The translations under genes were made by a program, and so were the position numbers. The notes under the pieces are model-generated. The model saw only the letters and a program-made list of their open reading frames with translations. It made no database searches and was not told the origin of the DNA. Shown here piece after piece: positions 24,469 through 33,243 of a stretch of 64,000 nucleotides of DNA. Origin of the DNA: Fulvivirga ulvae (GTDB lineage Bacteria > Bacteroidota > Bacteroidia > Cytophagales > Cyclobacteriaceae); assembly GCF_021389975.1 (NCBI RefSeq), contig NZ_CP089981.1, positions 5,047,501 through 5,111,500 on the forward strand, read 5' to 3'. Within the stretch, counting starts at the first letter, position 1, and every line of letters starts with the position of its first letter.

Positions 24469-26682
24469 TTAGATTTTTGCAGCCCTTAATCTCAGGCTGT
24501 TACTTACTACGGATACAGAACTTAGGGCCATAGCTGCACCTGCGATCATCGGATCCAGGAGGAAGCCGTTTACCGGGTACAGTATACCTGCTGCGATCGG
24601 GATGCCTATAAGGTTATATATAAATGCCCAAAACAGGTTTTGACGAATGCCTGCCACCACTTTACCCGACAAATTAAAGGCTTTGGGGACCGATTTAAGG
24701 TCGGACGTGATCAATGTCATTTTGGCCACATCCATGGCTATATCAGAGCCTTTGCCCATAGCGATGCTTACATCTGCCTGAGCGAGGGCATGAGAGTCAT
24801 TGATGCCGTCACCAACCATCGCCACCACATGTCCTTTTTGTTGAAGCTTTTTGACAAAATCAGCCTTGTCAGCAGGTAGTACTTCCGACTCAAAATGTTT
24901 CAGGTCTATCTGTTTGGCTATGGCAGTGGCAGTCTGGTGATTATCACCGGTTAGCATGTAGACGTCTATGCCTTTCTTTTGCAGCAACTCTATGGCCTCC
25001 CGGGATGTAGGTTTGATCTGGTCTGCAATGGCTATTACGGCTTGCAGGTTCTGCTCATCAGCAAAATAAACCACGGTTTTGGCTTCTGTCTGCCATTCAT
25101 CAGCCTTATGGATTATCTGCGGGTCCATAGCAATATTATTCTCCAGGAGTAGCTTTCTGTTTCCGATCAGGTACAGGGTGTCCTTATGCTTTGCTGATAC
25201 TCCTTTGCCGGTAATGCTGTCGAAGTCGGTCATTTTAACAGGTTTTACATTTTCTGCTTTCAGCTTATTCACCACTGCTTCTGCCAGCGGGTGCTCTGAT
25301 TGGGATTCAAGCGTGAGGAGGATGTCAGCCAGTTTACCGGTTTCAGGACTTGCCCACACCAGGTTAGTTACTACAGGTTTGCCCTCCGTAATGGTTCCTG
25401 TTTTGTCCAGGATTACAGTACTAACTTTATGGGCAAGTTCCAGGCTCTCAGCATCCTTAATGAGTATATTGTTTTCGGCACCCTTGCCCACACCAACCAT
25501 GATGGCTGTAGGAGTGGCCAGCCCTAATGCACACGGACAGGCTATTACCAGGACTGTAATTGAGGTCAGCAACGCATGTGTAAAGGCATCATCACCCCCG
25601 GCAATCAACCATACGGCAAACGTGATGATGGAAATGCCCATTACTACAGGCACAAAAATGCCGGCGATTTTGTCTACAAGCTTTTGTACAGGGGCTTTGC
25701 TTCCCTGGGCTTCCTGTACCATTTTAATGATCTGGGCCAGTAAAGTGTCAGAGCCGACCTTTTCTGCAATAAACCGGAAACTTCCTTTTTGGTTGATCGT
25801 ACCGGCGAATACTTTACCGTCTTTTTGCTTCTCCACGGGAATAGGCTCACCTGTGATCATGCTCTCATCCACATAAGAACTGCCCTCTTTCACTACACCG
25901 TCTACAGGCACCTTCTCACCAGGCCTGACCAGTATTTCGTTTCCCGCTTTTACAGAGGAGATGGGGATTTCCATCTCTTTACCGTCAGTAACAACTATTA
26001 CAGTTTTGGGCTGTAAACCCATAAGCTTTTTAATAGCGGATGAAGTGCTTGACTTTGCCCGCTCTTCCAGCAGCTTACCGAGTGAGATAAAAGCGATAAT
26101 AACAGCCGCTGCTTCATAATAAACATGTGCACCCAGACCTTTGGATGTCCAAAACTCAGGATATAAGGTGTTGAATACACTAAACGCAAAGGCTATGCCT
26201 GTACTAAGCGCCACCAGCGTATCCATATTAGCCATACCGTGCGAGGCCTGTTTGTAAGCGTTAATAAAGAAGTTTCTTCCGAAATAGAAAAGTATAGGGG
26301 CGGTAAGGGCCATTGAGATCCATTCGCCATAGGGCAGGTCCATGAAGAACATGCCTATGATTACCACCGGAACTGCCAAAATGGATGACCAGATCGTACG
26401 GTGCTTGATTTCCTGGTATTTCTTATGCTGCGCCTCTTCCTGTAGTGCCTGAGGGTCTTCCGTATCTATAATCAGGTCGTATCCAATCGAGCGAACGGCA
26501 TTTTGCAGTTCCTCAGCTGCGATATTGCTATTTTCAAATTCAACCCAGGCAGATTGGGTGGCAAAATTGACCCCGGCATCTTTTACTCCGTTTACGGCTT
26601 TGAGTGTTGACTCAACACTCACCGCGCACGCCGCGCAACTCATACCACTCACCGGATAGGTTTGTTTGTTATTTGTAGCCAT
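24469..26682 (-). CDS. copA: Cu(I)-exporting P1B-type ATPase
   Basis: 737-residue heavy-metal ATPase. One N-terminal HMA domain with GMSCAACAVSVE, eight expected membrane helices, actuator loop TGEPIPVEK, membrane metal site CPCALGLATP, phosphorylation motif DKTGTITEG and hinge GDGINDSHALAQAD. CPC plus the N-terminal CxxC point to Cu(I)/Ag(I) export. Only one HMA domain is fused; a second is supplied by the separate gene downstream. The AraC-type regulator starts upstream on the same strand. Confidence 0.95.
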   Translation of the reverse strand: MATNNKQTYPVSGMSCAACAVSVESTLKAVNGVKDAGVNFATQSAWVEFENSNIAAEELQNAVRSIGYDLIIDTEDPQALQEEAQHKKYQEIKHRTIWSSILAVPVVIIGMFFMDLPYGEWISMALTAPILFYFGRNFFINAYKQASHGMANMDTLVALSTGIAFAFSVFNTLYPEFWTSKGLGAHVYYEAAAVIIAFISLGKLLEERAKSSTSSAIKKLMGLQPKTVIVVTDGKEMEIPISSVKAGNEILVRPGEKVPVDGVVKEGSSYVDESMITGEPIPVEKQKDGKVFAGTINQKGSFRFIAEKVGSDTLLAQIIKMVQEAQGSKAPVQKLVDKIAGIFVPVVMGISIITFAVWLIAGGDDAFTHALLTSITVLVIACPCALGLATPTAIMVGVGKGAENNILIKDAESLELAHKVSTVILDKTGTITEGKPVVTNLVWASPETGKLADILLTLESQSEHPLAEAVVNKLKAENVKPVKMTDFDSITGKGVSAKHKDTLYLIGNRKLLLENNIAMDPQIIHKADEWQTEAKTVVYFADEQNLQAVIAIADQIKPTSREAIELLQKKGIDVYMLTGDNHQTATAIAKQIDLKHFESEVLPADKADFVKKLQQKGHVVAMVGDGINDSHALAQADVSIAMGKGSDIAMDVAKMTLITSDLKSVPKAFNLSGKVVAGIRQNLFWAFIYNLIGIPIAAGILYPVNGFLLDPMIAGAAMALSSVSVVSNSLRLRAAKI

Positions 26683-26796
26683 GATTTTTGCTTTGTATTA
26701 TGTTAACAAAGCTCGGCTCAAACCCATTGACTTATGTTATAGAATTATCGCAGAGTTTTACATCATTGGCTGCTTATTTAATCCAGTTCTTCGGAA

Positions 26797-27366
26797 TCAT
26801 ATCTGATCGATAAATGACCTGTGAGGTTGTGATTGTTTTTTGAAAGCGCTTGGACTCATGCCTGTTACTTTTTGGAATTGTCCGCTGAGGTGGGCAACGC
26901 TGCTATACCCAAGTTTCCAGGCTATTTCAGAAAGGGTAAGCTGGTCGTACAGGAGCAACTCTTTTACCTTTTCAATTTTTTGCTTGATGATGTACTGCTC
27001 TATAGTGATCCCTTCAACAGAAGAGAACAGCCGGCTTAGGCTTTTATAGTCCTGATTTAGCGTTTCCGCTATAATGTCCGACCAATTAAACTTTTGCTGT
27101 TGAAGGGTATTTTCTTCATGATGTACTTTGCGGATCACAATATTTTTAATGGACTCGATGTTCTGTTGTTGGCGGTTGTTGATCAGCTCAAAGCCCAATT
27201 GTTTCAAACCCTGGTCAATGGTCTTTAACTTGCCTTGAGGGATATCAGATTCAGTTACTACTTCACCCAGTGTTACGGACGTGTACCTGATGCTTTCCTG
27301 TTCCAGTAAGTCCCTGACAGCTGCAATGCAGCGTGGGCATACCATATTCCTAATGTGTAGTTTCAT
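26797..27366 (-). CDS. AraC-family regulator with HMA-like CxxC N-terminal domain
   Basis: 189 residues. The N-terminal ~65 residues look like an HMA fold (strand MKLHIRNM, then CPRC at the start of a helix, and a final LGFELIN strand). The C-terminal part is an AraC/XylS helix-turn-helix pair, with SEIAWKLGYSSVAHLSGQF and FQKVTGMSPSAFKKQ. It lies 114 bases upstream of copA on the same strand. Inference: copper (or another soft metal) bound by the N-terminal cysteines adjusts DNA binding at the copper operon. Such small AraC regulators next to metal pumps are known in Bacteroidota. Confidence 0.88.
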   Translation of the reverse strand: MKLHIRNMVCPRCIAAVRDLLEQESIRYTSVTLGEVVTESDIPQGKLKTIDQGLKQLGFELINNRQQQNIESIKNIVIRKVHHEENTLQQQKFNWSDIIAETLNQDYKSLSRLFSSVEGITIEQYIIKQKIEKVKELLLYDQLTLSEIAWKLGYSSVAHLSGQFQKVTGMSPSAFKKQSQPHRSFIDQI

Positions 27367-27458
27367 CCAATTAGCTGTTTTCCTTTACAAATCTAACGCC
27401 TCTCATGTTATCAGGTTACCTTTGTTGTAAAATAACAGGTTAAGAAGTTTTTATGCAT

Positions 27459-27466
27459 TATATTTG
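27459..27466 (+). promoter_or_regulatory. -7-like element upstream of the YheT gene
   Basis: TATATTTG at 27459-27466, followed by CACC, is the form commonly seen at Bacteroidota -7 elements. No clear TTTG is found at the expected distance upstream, so this is weaker than the small RNA promoters. Confidence 0.4.
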
Positions 27467-27485
27467 CACCAATTTGGGGGATTTT

Positions 27486-27501
27486 TACAGGAGCTCCTGT
27501 A
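27486..27501. promoter_or_regulatory. 16-bp perfect palindrome in the leader of the YheT gene
   Basis: TACAGGAGCTCCTGTA is its own reverse complement. It lies 25 bases before the start codon and just after the predicted transcription start, a position suited to a dimeric repressor or to an RNA hairpin. No T tract follows. The protein that binds it is unknown. Confidence 0.45.
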
Positions 27502-27525
27502 GCGATAAGTTTTAATTTTTTTATT

Positions 27526-28491
27526 ATGCCCTTAGTTCAGTCAAAATACAAACCTCCTTTTTATCTAAAAAATGGCCACCTGGCCACGGTTGTTCCCAGT
27601 GCATTTCGTAGGGTTAGTGATGTGGAGTATATAAGGGAGCGAATTACCACTGCGGACGGTGATTTTTTAGACCTTGACTGGTCAACCCAGAGTTCTGAAA
27701 AGCTTATTATAATTTCGCACGGTCTGGAGGGAAGTGCCAACCGGCCTTATGTGAAAGGTATGACCAAATACTTTTACAGATATGGTTGGGATACACTTGC
27801 CTGGAACTGCCGCAGCTGCAGTGGGGAGATCAATAGCAAGGCGCGATTTTACCATCATGGAGATAGCGAAGATCTTGCCCGGGTAGTGGAGCATGCCATA
27901 GGGAAAAGTGACTATTCTACTGTAGTACTTGTGGGCTTCAGTATGGGAGGAAGCATGACGCTGAAGTATCTGGGTGAAATGAGTGACCATATTATGCCGC
28001 AGGTCAGGGGAGGTGCTGTCTTTTCAGTTCCGGTCGATCTTGGTTCGAGTGTCGCGGAACTGGCAAGAAGGAGCAATAATTTTTATCGCAGGCGTTTCCT
28101 CAAAAAGCTGGAGAAAAAGATCAAACTAAAGGCGGTTAAGTACCCTGATGAAGTACAATATACAGGGTTTGATAATATTCGTTATTTTCCTGATTTTGAT
28201 AACATGTATACAGCACCGCTACACGGCTTTAAGGATGCTGAGGATTTTTATAATAAGGCAAGCGCTAAACAATATATGTATAATGTGAAGCGTCCGACCC
28301 TCCTGGTTAATGCCTGGAACGATCCGTTTTTACCCGAAGCGTGTTATCCGCAGAAACAATGTGAAAAGCATAATTACCTGTATTTTGAATCACCTGAGTA
28401 TGGAGGCCATGTAGGGTTTACATTGAAAGGGAGCGAGTTTAACTATATGGAGCACAGAGCTCTGCAGTTCTTCAACGAAAATATTGACTAA
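27526..28491 (+). CDS. YheT-like alpha/beta hydrolase
   Basis: 321 residues of the AB-hydrolase 4 family. The start PPFYLKNGHLATVVPS matches the family hallmark (NGHLQT region). Oxyanion area SHGLEGSANRPYVKG, nucleophile elbow GFSMGGS, acid in NAWNDPFLP and a His in EYGGHVGF complete a Ser-Asp-His triad. Cytoplasmic; natural substrate unknown, presumably a carboxylic ester. It overlaps the end of the convergent gene by 4 bases. Confidence 0.92.
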   Translation: MPLVQSKYKPPFYLKNGHLATVVPSAFRRVSDVEYIRERITTADGDFLDLDWSTQSSEKLIIISHGLEGSANRPYVKGMTKYFYRYGWDTLAWNCRSCSGEINSKARFYHHGDSEDLARVVEHAIGKSDYSTVVLVGFSMGGSMTLKYLGEMSDHIMPQVRGGAVFSVPVDLGSSVAELARRSNNFYRRRFLKKLEKKIKLKAVKYPDEVQYTGFDNIRYFPDFDNMYTAPLHGFKDAEDFYNKASAKQYMYNVKRPTLLVNAWNDPFLPEACYPQKQCEKHNYLYFESPEYGGHVGFTLKGSEFNYMEHRALQFFNENID

Positions 28492-28904
28492 CCTGAACAA
28501 TTGCTGATTTTGGCTCTTATCAGTTTAACTTTTTCTTCTCTTTCGAAATCAAAGGTCTTCTCCGCAGCTGTAATATGTTCCAGCATCACCAACGATTTTT
28601 TGTAAAGACTTATGCTTTTTAAAGAGCAGGACGGGGAAGTAAATTCTGCAGCCTGAAAACAAAGCTCGGCCAGTACCTTAAATTCTATAGTGGTTAGCTT
28701 CCTGGTGTTTGTCAGAAATGCTGTCACTTCTGAGTCATTCAGAGCTTCAAGCTCATCAATGCCTATGCCTGACGTCTGTTCAAAATAATTATTGATCAGT
28801 TTTTCAGCTTCAGCTGTTTTTCCATCCTGCTTTAGCCCCATCAATTTGGCCAGCAGGATGCTGAGTTTTTCCAATTCCTTCAATATGAAGTCCCGCTGCA
28901 TCAT
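28488..28904 (-). CDS. Small helical protein, possibly DUF6483-like
   Basis: 138 residues, almost entirely helical, without signal peptide. The opening MQRDFILKELEKLSILLAKLMGLKQDGKT, seen here in parts, is like the DUF6483 N terminus, but I hold that name loosely. Its start overlaps the stop of the upstream YwbE-like gene by 4 bases, implying coupled translation of the two. Function unknown. Confidence 0.65.
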   Translation of the reverse strand: MMQRDFILKELEKLSILLAKLMGLKQDGKTAEAEKLINNYFEQTSGIGIDELEALNDSEVTAFLTNTRKLTTIEFKVLAELCFQAAEFTSPSCSLKSISLYKKSLVMLEHITAAEKTFDFEREEKVKLIRAKISNCSG

Positions 28905-29101
28905 TCCTCGTCAAGGATTTGTTGTACTCGGCCAATCTGGCCATCCTGCAGCCGAACTTTGATACCCCGGTGGTGAGTAGGTGATTTGGTCAGCAGGTCT
29001 TTTACTATTCCTTCTGTGAGTTTTCCTGTCCGTTGGTCTTTTTTTAGCACAATGGCAACCCTTAAGCCCGGACTGATATCTTTTCTGTTGGTACCGTTCA
29101 T
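28901..29101 (-). CDS. YwbE-family small protein
   Basis: 66 residues. The sequence follows the YwbE pattern closely: ISPGLRVAIVLKKDQRTGKL, TEGIVKDLLTKSPTHHRGIKV and RLQDGQIGRVQQIL. The family is widespread and of unknown function; its basic, beta-rich fold suggests nucleic acid contact, which is only inference. Coupled to the helical gene downstream. Confidence 0.87.
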   Translation of the reverse strand: MNGTNRKDISPGLRVAIVLKKDQRTGKLTEGIVKDLLTKSPTHHRGIKVRLQDGQIGRVQQILDEE

Positions 29102-29154
29102 GTATCAAATATATATTCACATCAAAAGTACATGATTTAATGGTAAGCTACCAC

Positions 29155-29185
29155 TTTGAAATACACAATCATAACGTTACATTTA
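29155..29185 (+). promoter_or_regulatory. Bacteroidota-type promoter of the lipoprotein at 29207
   Basis: TTTG at 29155-29158, a spacer of 19 bases and TACATTTA at 29178-29185, one departure from TAnnTTTG. The ATG at 29207 follows with a leader of about 17 bases. Confidence 0.6.
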
Positions 29186-29206
29186 AGATGAAACTATATC
29201 ATTACC

Positions 29207-29716
29207 ATGAATAAGATACTAACTATAGCATTTATTTCGGCTTTTACAGTGGCATGTGAGAGTGGGAAGAAGGAAGAAAGCGAACAATTGAAAGAGCCAA
29301 CGGTAGCAAGCGAAAGTGTAAATACGCTTGAGAAAGACATGGTAGGAGAGTGGCGCAATGTAGCCATGAAAGTAACCATTAAAGGAGAGCAGGCGGACTC
29401 GGTGGTAGATGTACCAGCTGGCAAATGGGAAGAAATGCTTAAAATTCAGCCAATCAGAACTGTATTTAATGAAGATGGTACTTTTAGTTCGGAATACAGA
29501 GACCTTGACGATGCCGTAATAATGACAAGTGCCGGAACGTGGGCTGTAAATGGTGATACATTGAAAATGACTCAGGAGGGTACCACAACTTATTATTTTA
29601 CAAAGGTAAAAGACGGCATAGCTGAGTTTGAGGGCAATCTGGATTGGGATGAAGATGGTGATGCTGATGATCATTATTGGGGCAAGCAAAGAAAACAGGG
29701 GAAACAAAATGACTAG
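29207..29716 (+). CDS. Lipoprotein of unknown function
   Basis: 169 residues with a lipobox-like AFTVAC. After a charged linker comes a beta-rich domain beginning MVGEWRN, and the FNEDGTFSSEYRD and AGTWAVNGDTLKMTQEG segments are typical of lipocalin-like proteins that start with GxW. The acidic DWDEDGDADDHYWG near the end could bind calcium. The family is not named with certainty. It has its own promoter and precedes the beta-lactamase-like gene by 39 bases. Confidence 0.72.
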   Translation: MNKILTIAFISAFTVACESGKKEESEQLKEPTVASESVNTLEKDMVGEWRNVAMKVTIKGEQADSVVDVPAGKWEEMLKIQPIRTVFNEDGTFSSEYRDLDDAVIMTSAGTWAVNGDTLKMTQEGTTTYYFTKVKDGIAEFEGNLDWDEDGDADDHYWGKQRKQGKQND

Positions 29717-29755
29717 ATCATTCGTATCCATTTTCTATTGCGATTACCCTTTAAA

Positions 29756-31141
29756 ATGAAAAAACTACTGACAAGATTTTTCTTGCTGGTTATTCTCATA
29801 ATACTCATTTATGGGTTGAGCTATGCATGGCGTGCCTTCCCCATAATCAGTGGTTATGGAGCTAAAAATCTATGTAGTTGTACCTATGTTTCAGGAAGGA
29901 CGCCTGAATCTGTAATAAAAAATGAGTTGGGAGCTTTTCCGCTTTCCCTGGGGACATTTCGTATTGATCAGTCTGACTCTTCCGCCCATGGTGAAGTTTT
30001 TGGGCTGGCGGCTAAGAAAGCTATTTATCGCAAAGGATTAGGATGCACCCTCATTTCTGAAATTAATGAAAGTGAGATGAGATCACTGGAGTATAAACTA
30101 CCGGATTCAATTATTACACTTTCCGATACGGTTGACTGGCCTCTGGGTACCACTATACCCGACAGTGTTAATAGTGCGATAAATATGAAGGCCTTGAAAA
30201 AAGCTGTAGGTAAAGCATTTCAGGAGCCGGATAAAGAGCATCCCCAAAATACGCGGGCTGTTGTAGTTATTCACGATGGCAAATTGATATTGGAACAATA
30301 CGCCGACGGGTATGACAGTACCACTCCGCAAATGGGATGGTCTATGACTAAAAGTGTGACTAACGCCTTGATCTCCCTTCTCATAAAGGATGGAAAACTT
30401 CATTTATATCAACCTGCACCGATAGAGCTGTGGAAAGCGGAGGGAGATGCAAGAGGTATAATAACCATTGACCACCTGCTAAGAATGAGCAGTGGTCTGG
30501 AGTGGGAGGAAGAATATTCCGGTCCCAGCAGCGCTACCAATATGTTGTTTAAGCAGGCTGACATGGGGGTTTTTGCTGCAGGTTTTCCGCTGGAAAATCC
30601 GCCCGACACTAAATGGTATTATTCAAGCGGAACTTCTAATATTCTCTCTCTGATAGTAAGGCAGAATGTGAATAGTGATTATTATAGTTTTGCTTATGAA
30701 AGGCTGTTTAATAAACTCGGTATGACCAGTGCCGTTATCGAACCAGATGCCTCAGGTGTCTATGTAGGCTCCTCATACATGTATGCTACACCCAGAGATT
30801 GGGCAAAATTTGGGCTGCTTTATCTGAACGACGGCGTATGGAATGGTGAAAGAATACTTCCCGAAGGCTGGGTTAAATATTCTTCAACTCCAACACCCGG
30901 AGCAAAACGGGGAGAGTATGGCGCTCATTTCTGGCTGAATGCCGGAGCCGTAGGTGACCCTTCTGATCGGTGGTACCCGGATGCACCCACTGACATATTT
31001 AGCATGAATGGGTTTGAGGGGCAGCGTGTTTTTATAGTTCCGTCAAAAAAAGCAGTTATTGTACGGCTAGGGCTTACCAAGAGAGGTGATTTTGACTTTA
31101 ACGAATTTTTAAAGGAAGTTTTGAATACCTTACCGGATTAG
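29756..31141 (+). CDS. Beta-lactamase-fold serine hydrolase (NylB/class C type), membrane-anchored
   Basis: 461 residues from ATG 29756; a TTG at 29738 could extend it by six residues but the ATG directly precedes the KKLLTRFFLLVILIILI signal anchor. The catalytic SxxK is SMTK in GWSMTKSVTNAL, the YxS/G-type motif is YYSSGTS, and HFWLNAG replaces the KTG box, all as in 6-aminohexanoate-dimer hydrolase-like proteins. It acts outside the cytoplasm, on an amide or ester of unknown identity. A resistance role is not indicated. Confidence 0.87.
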   Translation: MKKLLTRFFLLVILIILIYGLSYAWRAFPIISGYGAKNLCSCTYVSGRTPESVIKNELGAFPLSLGTFRIDQSDSSAHGEVFGLAAKKAIYRKGLGCTLISEINESEMRSLEYKLPDSIITLSDTVDWPLGTTIPDSVNSAINMKALKKAVGKAFQEPDKEHPQNTRAVVVIHDGKLILEQYADGYDSTTPQMGWSMTKSVTNALISLLIKDGKLHLYQPAPIELWKAEGDARGIITIDHLLRMSSGLEWEEEYSGPSSATNMLFKQADMGVFAAGFPLENPPDTKWYYSSGTSNILSLIVRQNVNSDYYSFAYERLFNKLGMTSAVIEPDASGVYVGSSYMYATPRDWAKFGLLYLNDGVWNGERILPEGWVKYSSTPTPGAKRGEYGAHFWLNAGAVGDPSDRWYPDAPTDIFSMNGFEGQRVFIVPSKKAVIVRLGLTKRGDFDFNEFLKEVLNTLPD

Positions 31142-31179
31142 AATTCTTAGTTTATGGCCAGCGCTCTGTTTCTTGTTTC

Positions 31180-32106
31180 CTAACCCTGATCCACAGAAGC
31201 AATGGCCTGTTGTATCACACCGATTGAAGTCTTTAGTTTTTCCCGCTCCGTATCTGACATCTTAGGGATCAGAATTTCAGTGGCTCCATCAGTGCCGACA
31301 ATGGCAGGGAGAGAAATAGCAACTTTACCTAACCCCAAAGCATCAGGCATAACACGGGACAGTGTGATGATCCTTCTTTCACCCCTTAGTATCCATTTCA
31401 ATAATGTAGCCGTAACCAAACCTATGGCATGATTGGTGGCACCTTTTCTTTTTATAATTTCCTGTGCAGCCGTGCGGACCTGTTCAGCTATCGTATCTTC
31501 TTTTTCCGATGTCCAGCCAGGCCAGGCTCTCAGGTCTGTTCCCCCTGCAGTTGCGCCCGACCATAACACTACGTCAGAGTCGCCATGCTCACCCACCACC
31601 TGGGCGTGAACACTACGCGGATCAAGATGAAGGTGTTTTCCAAGAATTTCTTTCAGGCGGGCGGTATCCAGCATAGTCCCTGTACCGATCACCCTTGATT
31701 CTGGCAGTCCTGAAAATTTTTGAAAGAAGTATGTAAGTACATCGACTGGGTTGGAAACCACGACTATAATGCCCTGATAATTTTTTAATTTAAAGGCTAT
31801 TTCGCGGGCAATAATTACATTTTCATTCAGCAGCTGAAGCCTCGTTTCTCCGGGCTTTCCACCACGGCCGGCAGCAATCACAATTGCTTCCGTGTTCATC
31901 ATTTCCTCAATGGTGGTGGCCCTAACCCTGGCGGTGGGGTAGAAGGAGGAGCCATGGCTCAGATCCATGGCTTCACCCTCGGCAATTTCTGTTTTTATGT
32001 CATAAAGCAGCAGTTCATTGGCTATGCCGGAATGGAGTATAGAGATGGCAACACTACTGCCAACCCAGCCCATGCCGATTATTCCAATAGATTTTCTGCC
32101 CTCCAT
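31180..32106 (-). CDS. L-lactate/malate dehydrogenase-family 2-hydroxyacid dehydrogenase with atypical specificity residue
   Basis: 308 residues. Rossmann motif IGIIGMGWVGSSVA with acid LLYD for NAD; substrate-binding Arg in KPGETR; DTAR pair in GTMLDTARL; catalytic His in GEHGDSDVVLWS. The residue that separates lactate (Gln) from malate (Arg) dehydrogenases, just before KPGETR, is Gly here (GRGGKPGETR), so neither classic substrate is assured. It ends an operon with an L-2-hydroxyglutarate oxidase and a MoeB-like protein, leaving 2 bases between it and the latter. Substrate unknown; a longer or bulkier 2-oxoacid is possible. Confidence 0.85.
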   Translation of the reverse strand: MEGRKSIGIIGMGWVGSSVAISILHSGIANELLLYDIKTEIAEGEAMDLSHGSSFYPTARVRATTIEEMMNTEAIVIAAGRGGKPGETRLQLLNENVIIAREIAFKLKNYQGIIVVVSNPVDVLTYFFQKFSGLPESRVIGTGTMLDTARLKEILGKHLHLDPRSVHAQVVGEHGDSDVVLWSGATAGGTDLRAWPGWTSEKEDTIAEQVRTAAQEIIKRKGATNHAIGLVTATLLKWILRGERRIITLSRVMPDALGLGKVAISLPAIVGTDGATEILIPKMSDTEREKLKTSIGVIQQAIASVDQG

Positions 32107-32108
32107 TC

Positions 32109-33218
32109 TTAATACTGCTGCATTTCAGAGTCAATTTGTCTGGCCCATTCCAGTATACCTCCTTTAAGGTTGTACAAGTTATCAAGGCCATACTTGCTTT
32201 CCCAGTACTGAATAGCCTGAGCACTTCTCGCCCCGCTGCGGCAATGTACCACTACCTTTTTATCCCGGGCTATTTTATCTCCGGCCTCAGGTACCTGCTG
32301 CATAGGGATAAGTTCACCGTTCAAATTGGCAATGTCATATTCATGTGGTTCGCGAACATCAAGTAACTGGAAGTCTTCACCTGACTCCTGAAGTGATTTC
32401 AGCTCTTGTACGGTAATTTCTTTCATGATTTTTGTGGTTTTAGGCCCATAACAAAACTCTTCATAGTCTATGAGTTTGTCAATTACGGGAGCGTTTTTAT
32501 TTCTGTTAATTTTAATGATCCTGCTTTGCATGCTCAGCGCATCGAAGATAAGTATCTTTCCTGAAAGTGGCTGCCCAATCTTTGCTAATACCTTAATGGC
32601 TTCGTTGGCTTGCATGGATCCGATTATGCCGGGAAGCACTCCTATAACGCCACCTTCAGCGCAGTTGGGTACAGATTCAGGTTCCGGTGGTTCCGGGTAA
32701 AGGTCTCTGTAGTTTGGCCCATTTTGATAATTAAATACAGCCACCTGCCCCTCAAACCTGAAAATAGAGCCATATACAAAAGGTTTACCCAGCATGGTGC
32801 AGGCATCATTGACGAGGTACCTTGTTGGGAAATTGTCAGTCCCGTCGATGATCAGGTCATAATTTTTCAGCACGTCCAGTGCATTTTCAGAGGTCAGGCG
32901 GATTTCGTGTACTTCAACATCAATGTACGGGTTGAGTGATTTCAATTTTTCCGCAGCAAGCCGTGCTTTTGATTTTCCGATGTCAATTTGCTGAAACAGT
33001 ACCTGCCTCTGTAAGTTAGTTTCATCTACCTGGTCGAAATCCACAATACCAATGGTACCTACACCTGCAGCCGCCAGATAAAGCAAGACCGGACTACCCA
33101 GGCCCCCGGAGCCTACTACCAAAACTTTTGAAGTTTTGAGTTTTTCCTGTCCTGCCTGTCCAAACTGTGGTAAGGTAAGATGGCGCTGGTATCGTGCAAG
33201 TTCGTTGGTGGTAAGCAT
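32109..33218 (-). CDS. ThiF/MoeB-type adenylyltransferase with C-terminal rhodanese domain
   Basis: 369 residues. The N-terminal ~240 residues are an E1-like fold: RYQRHLTLPQFGQAGQEKL, nucleotide loop VGSGGLGSPVLLYLAAAG, IIDGTDNFPTRYLVND. The C-terminal ~100 residues are a rhodanese with active Cys in VVVHCRSGARSAQ. This fusion activates the C terminus of a ThiS/MoaD-like sulfur carrier and transfers sulfur (MoeZ-like). No sulfur-carrier gene is adjacent, so thiamine versus molybdopterin versus tRNA use is open. Middle gene of a three-gene operon. Confidence 0.9.
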   Translation of the reverse strand: MLTTNELARYQRHLTLPQFGQAGQEKLKTSKVLVVGSGGLGSPVLLYLAAAGVGTIGIVDFDQVDETNLQRQVLFQQIDIGKSKARLAAEKLKSLNPYIDVEVHEIRLTSENALDVLKNYDLIIDGTDNFPTRYLVNDACTMLGKPFVYGSIFRFEGQVAVFNYQNGPNYRDLYPEPPEPESVPNCAEGGVIGVLPGIIGSMQANEAIKVLAKIGQPLSGKILIFDALSMQSRIIKINRNKNAPVIDKLIDYEEFCYGPKTTKIMKEITVQELKSLQESGEDFQLLDVREPHEYDIANLNGELIPMQQVPEAGDKIARDKKVVVHCRSGARSAQAIQYWESKYGLDNLYNLKGGILEWARQIDSEMQQY

Positions 33219-33243
33219 ATTCGAATTAGCCTTTGGTCAATTA

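Noticed and set aside
25079..25876. 265-codon frame antisense to copA
   Set aside because: It is a shadow of the P-type ATPase coding strand with no motifs of its own.
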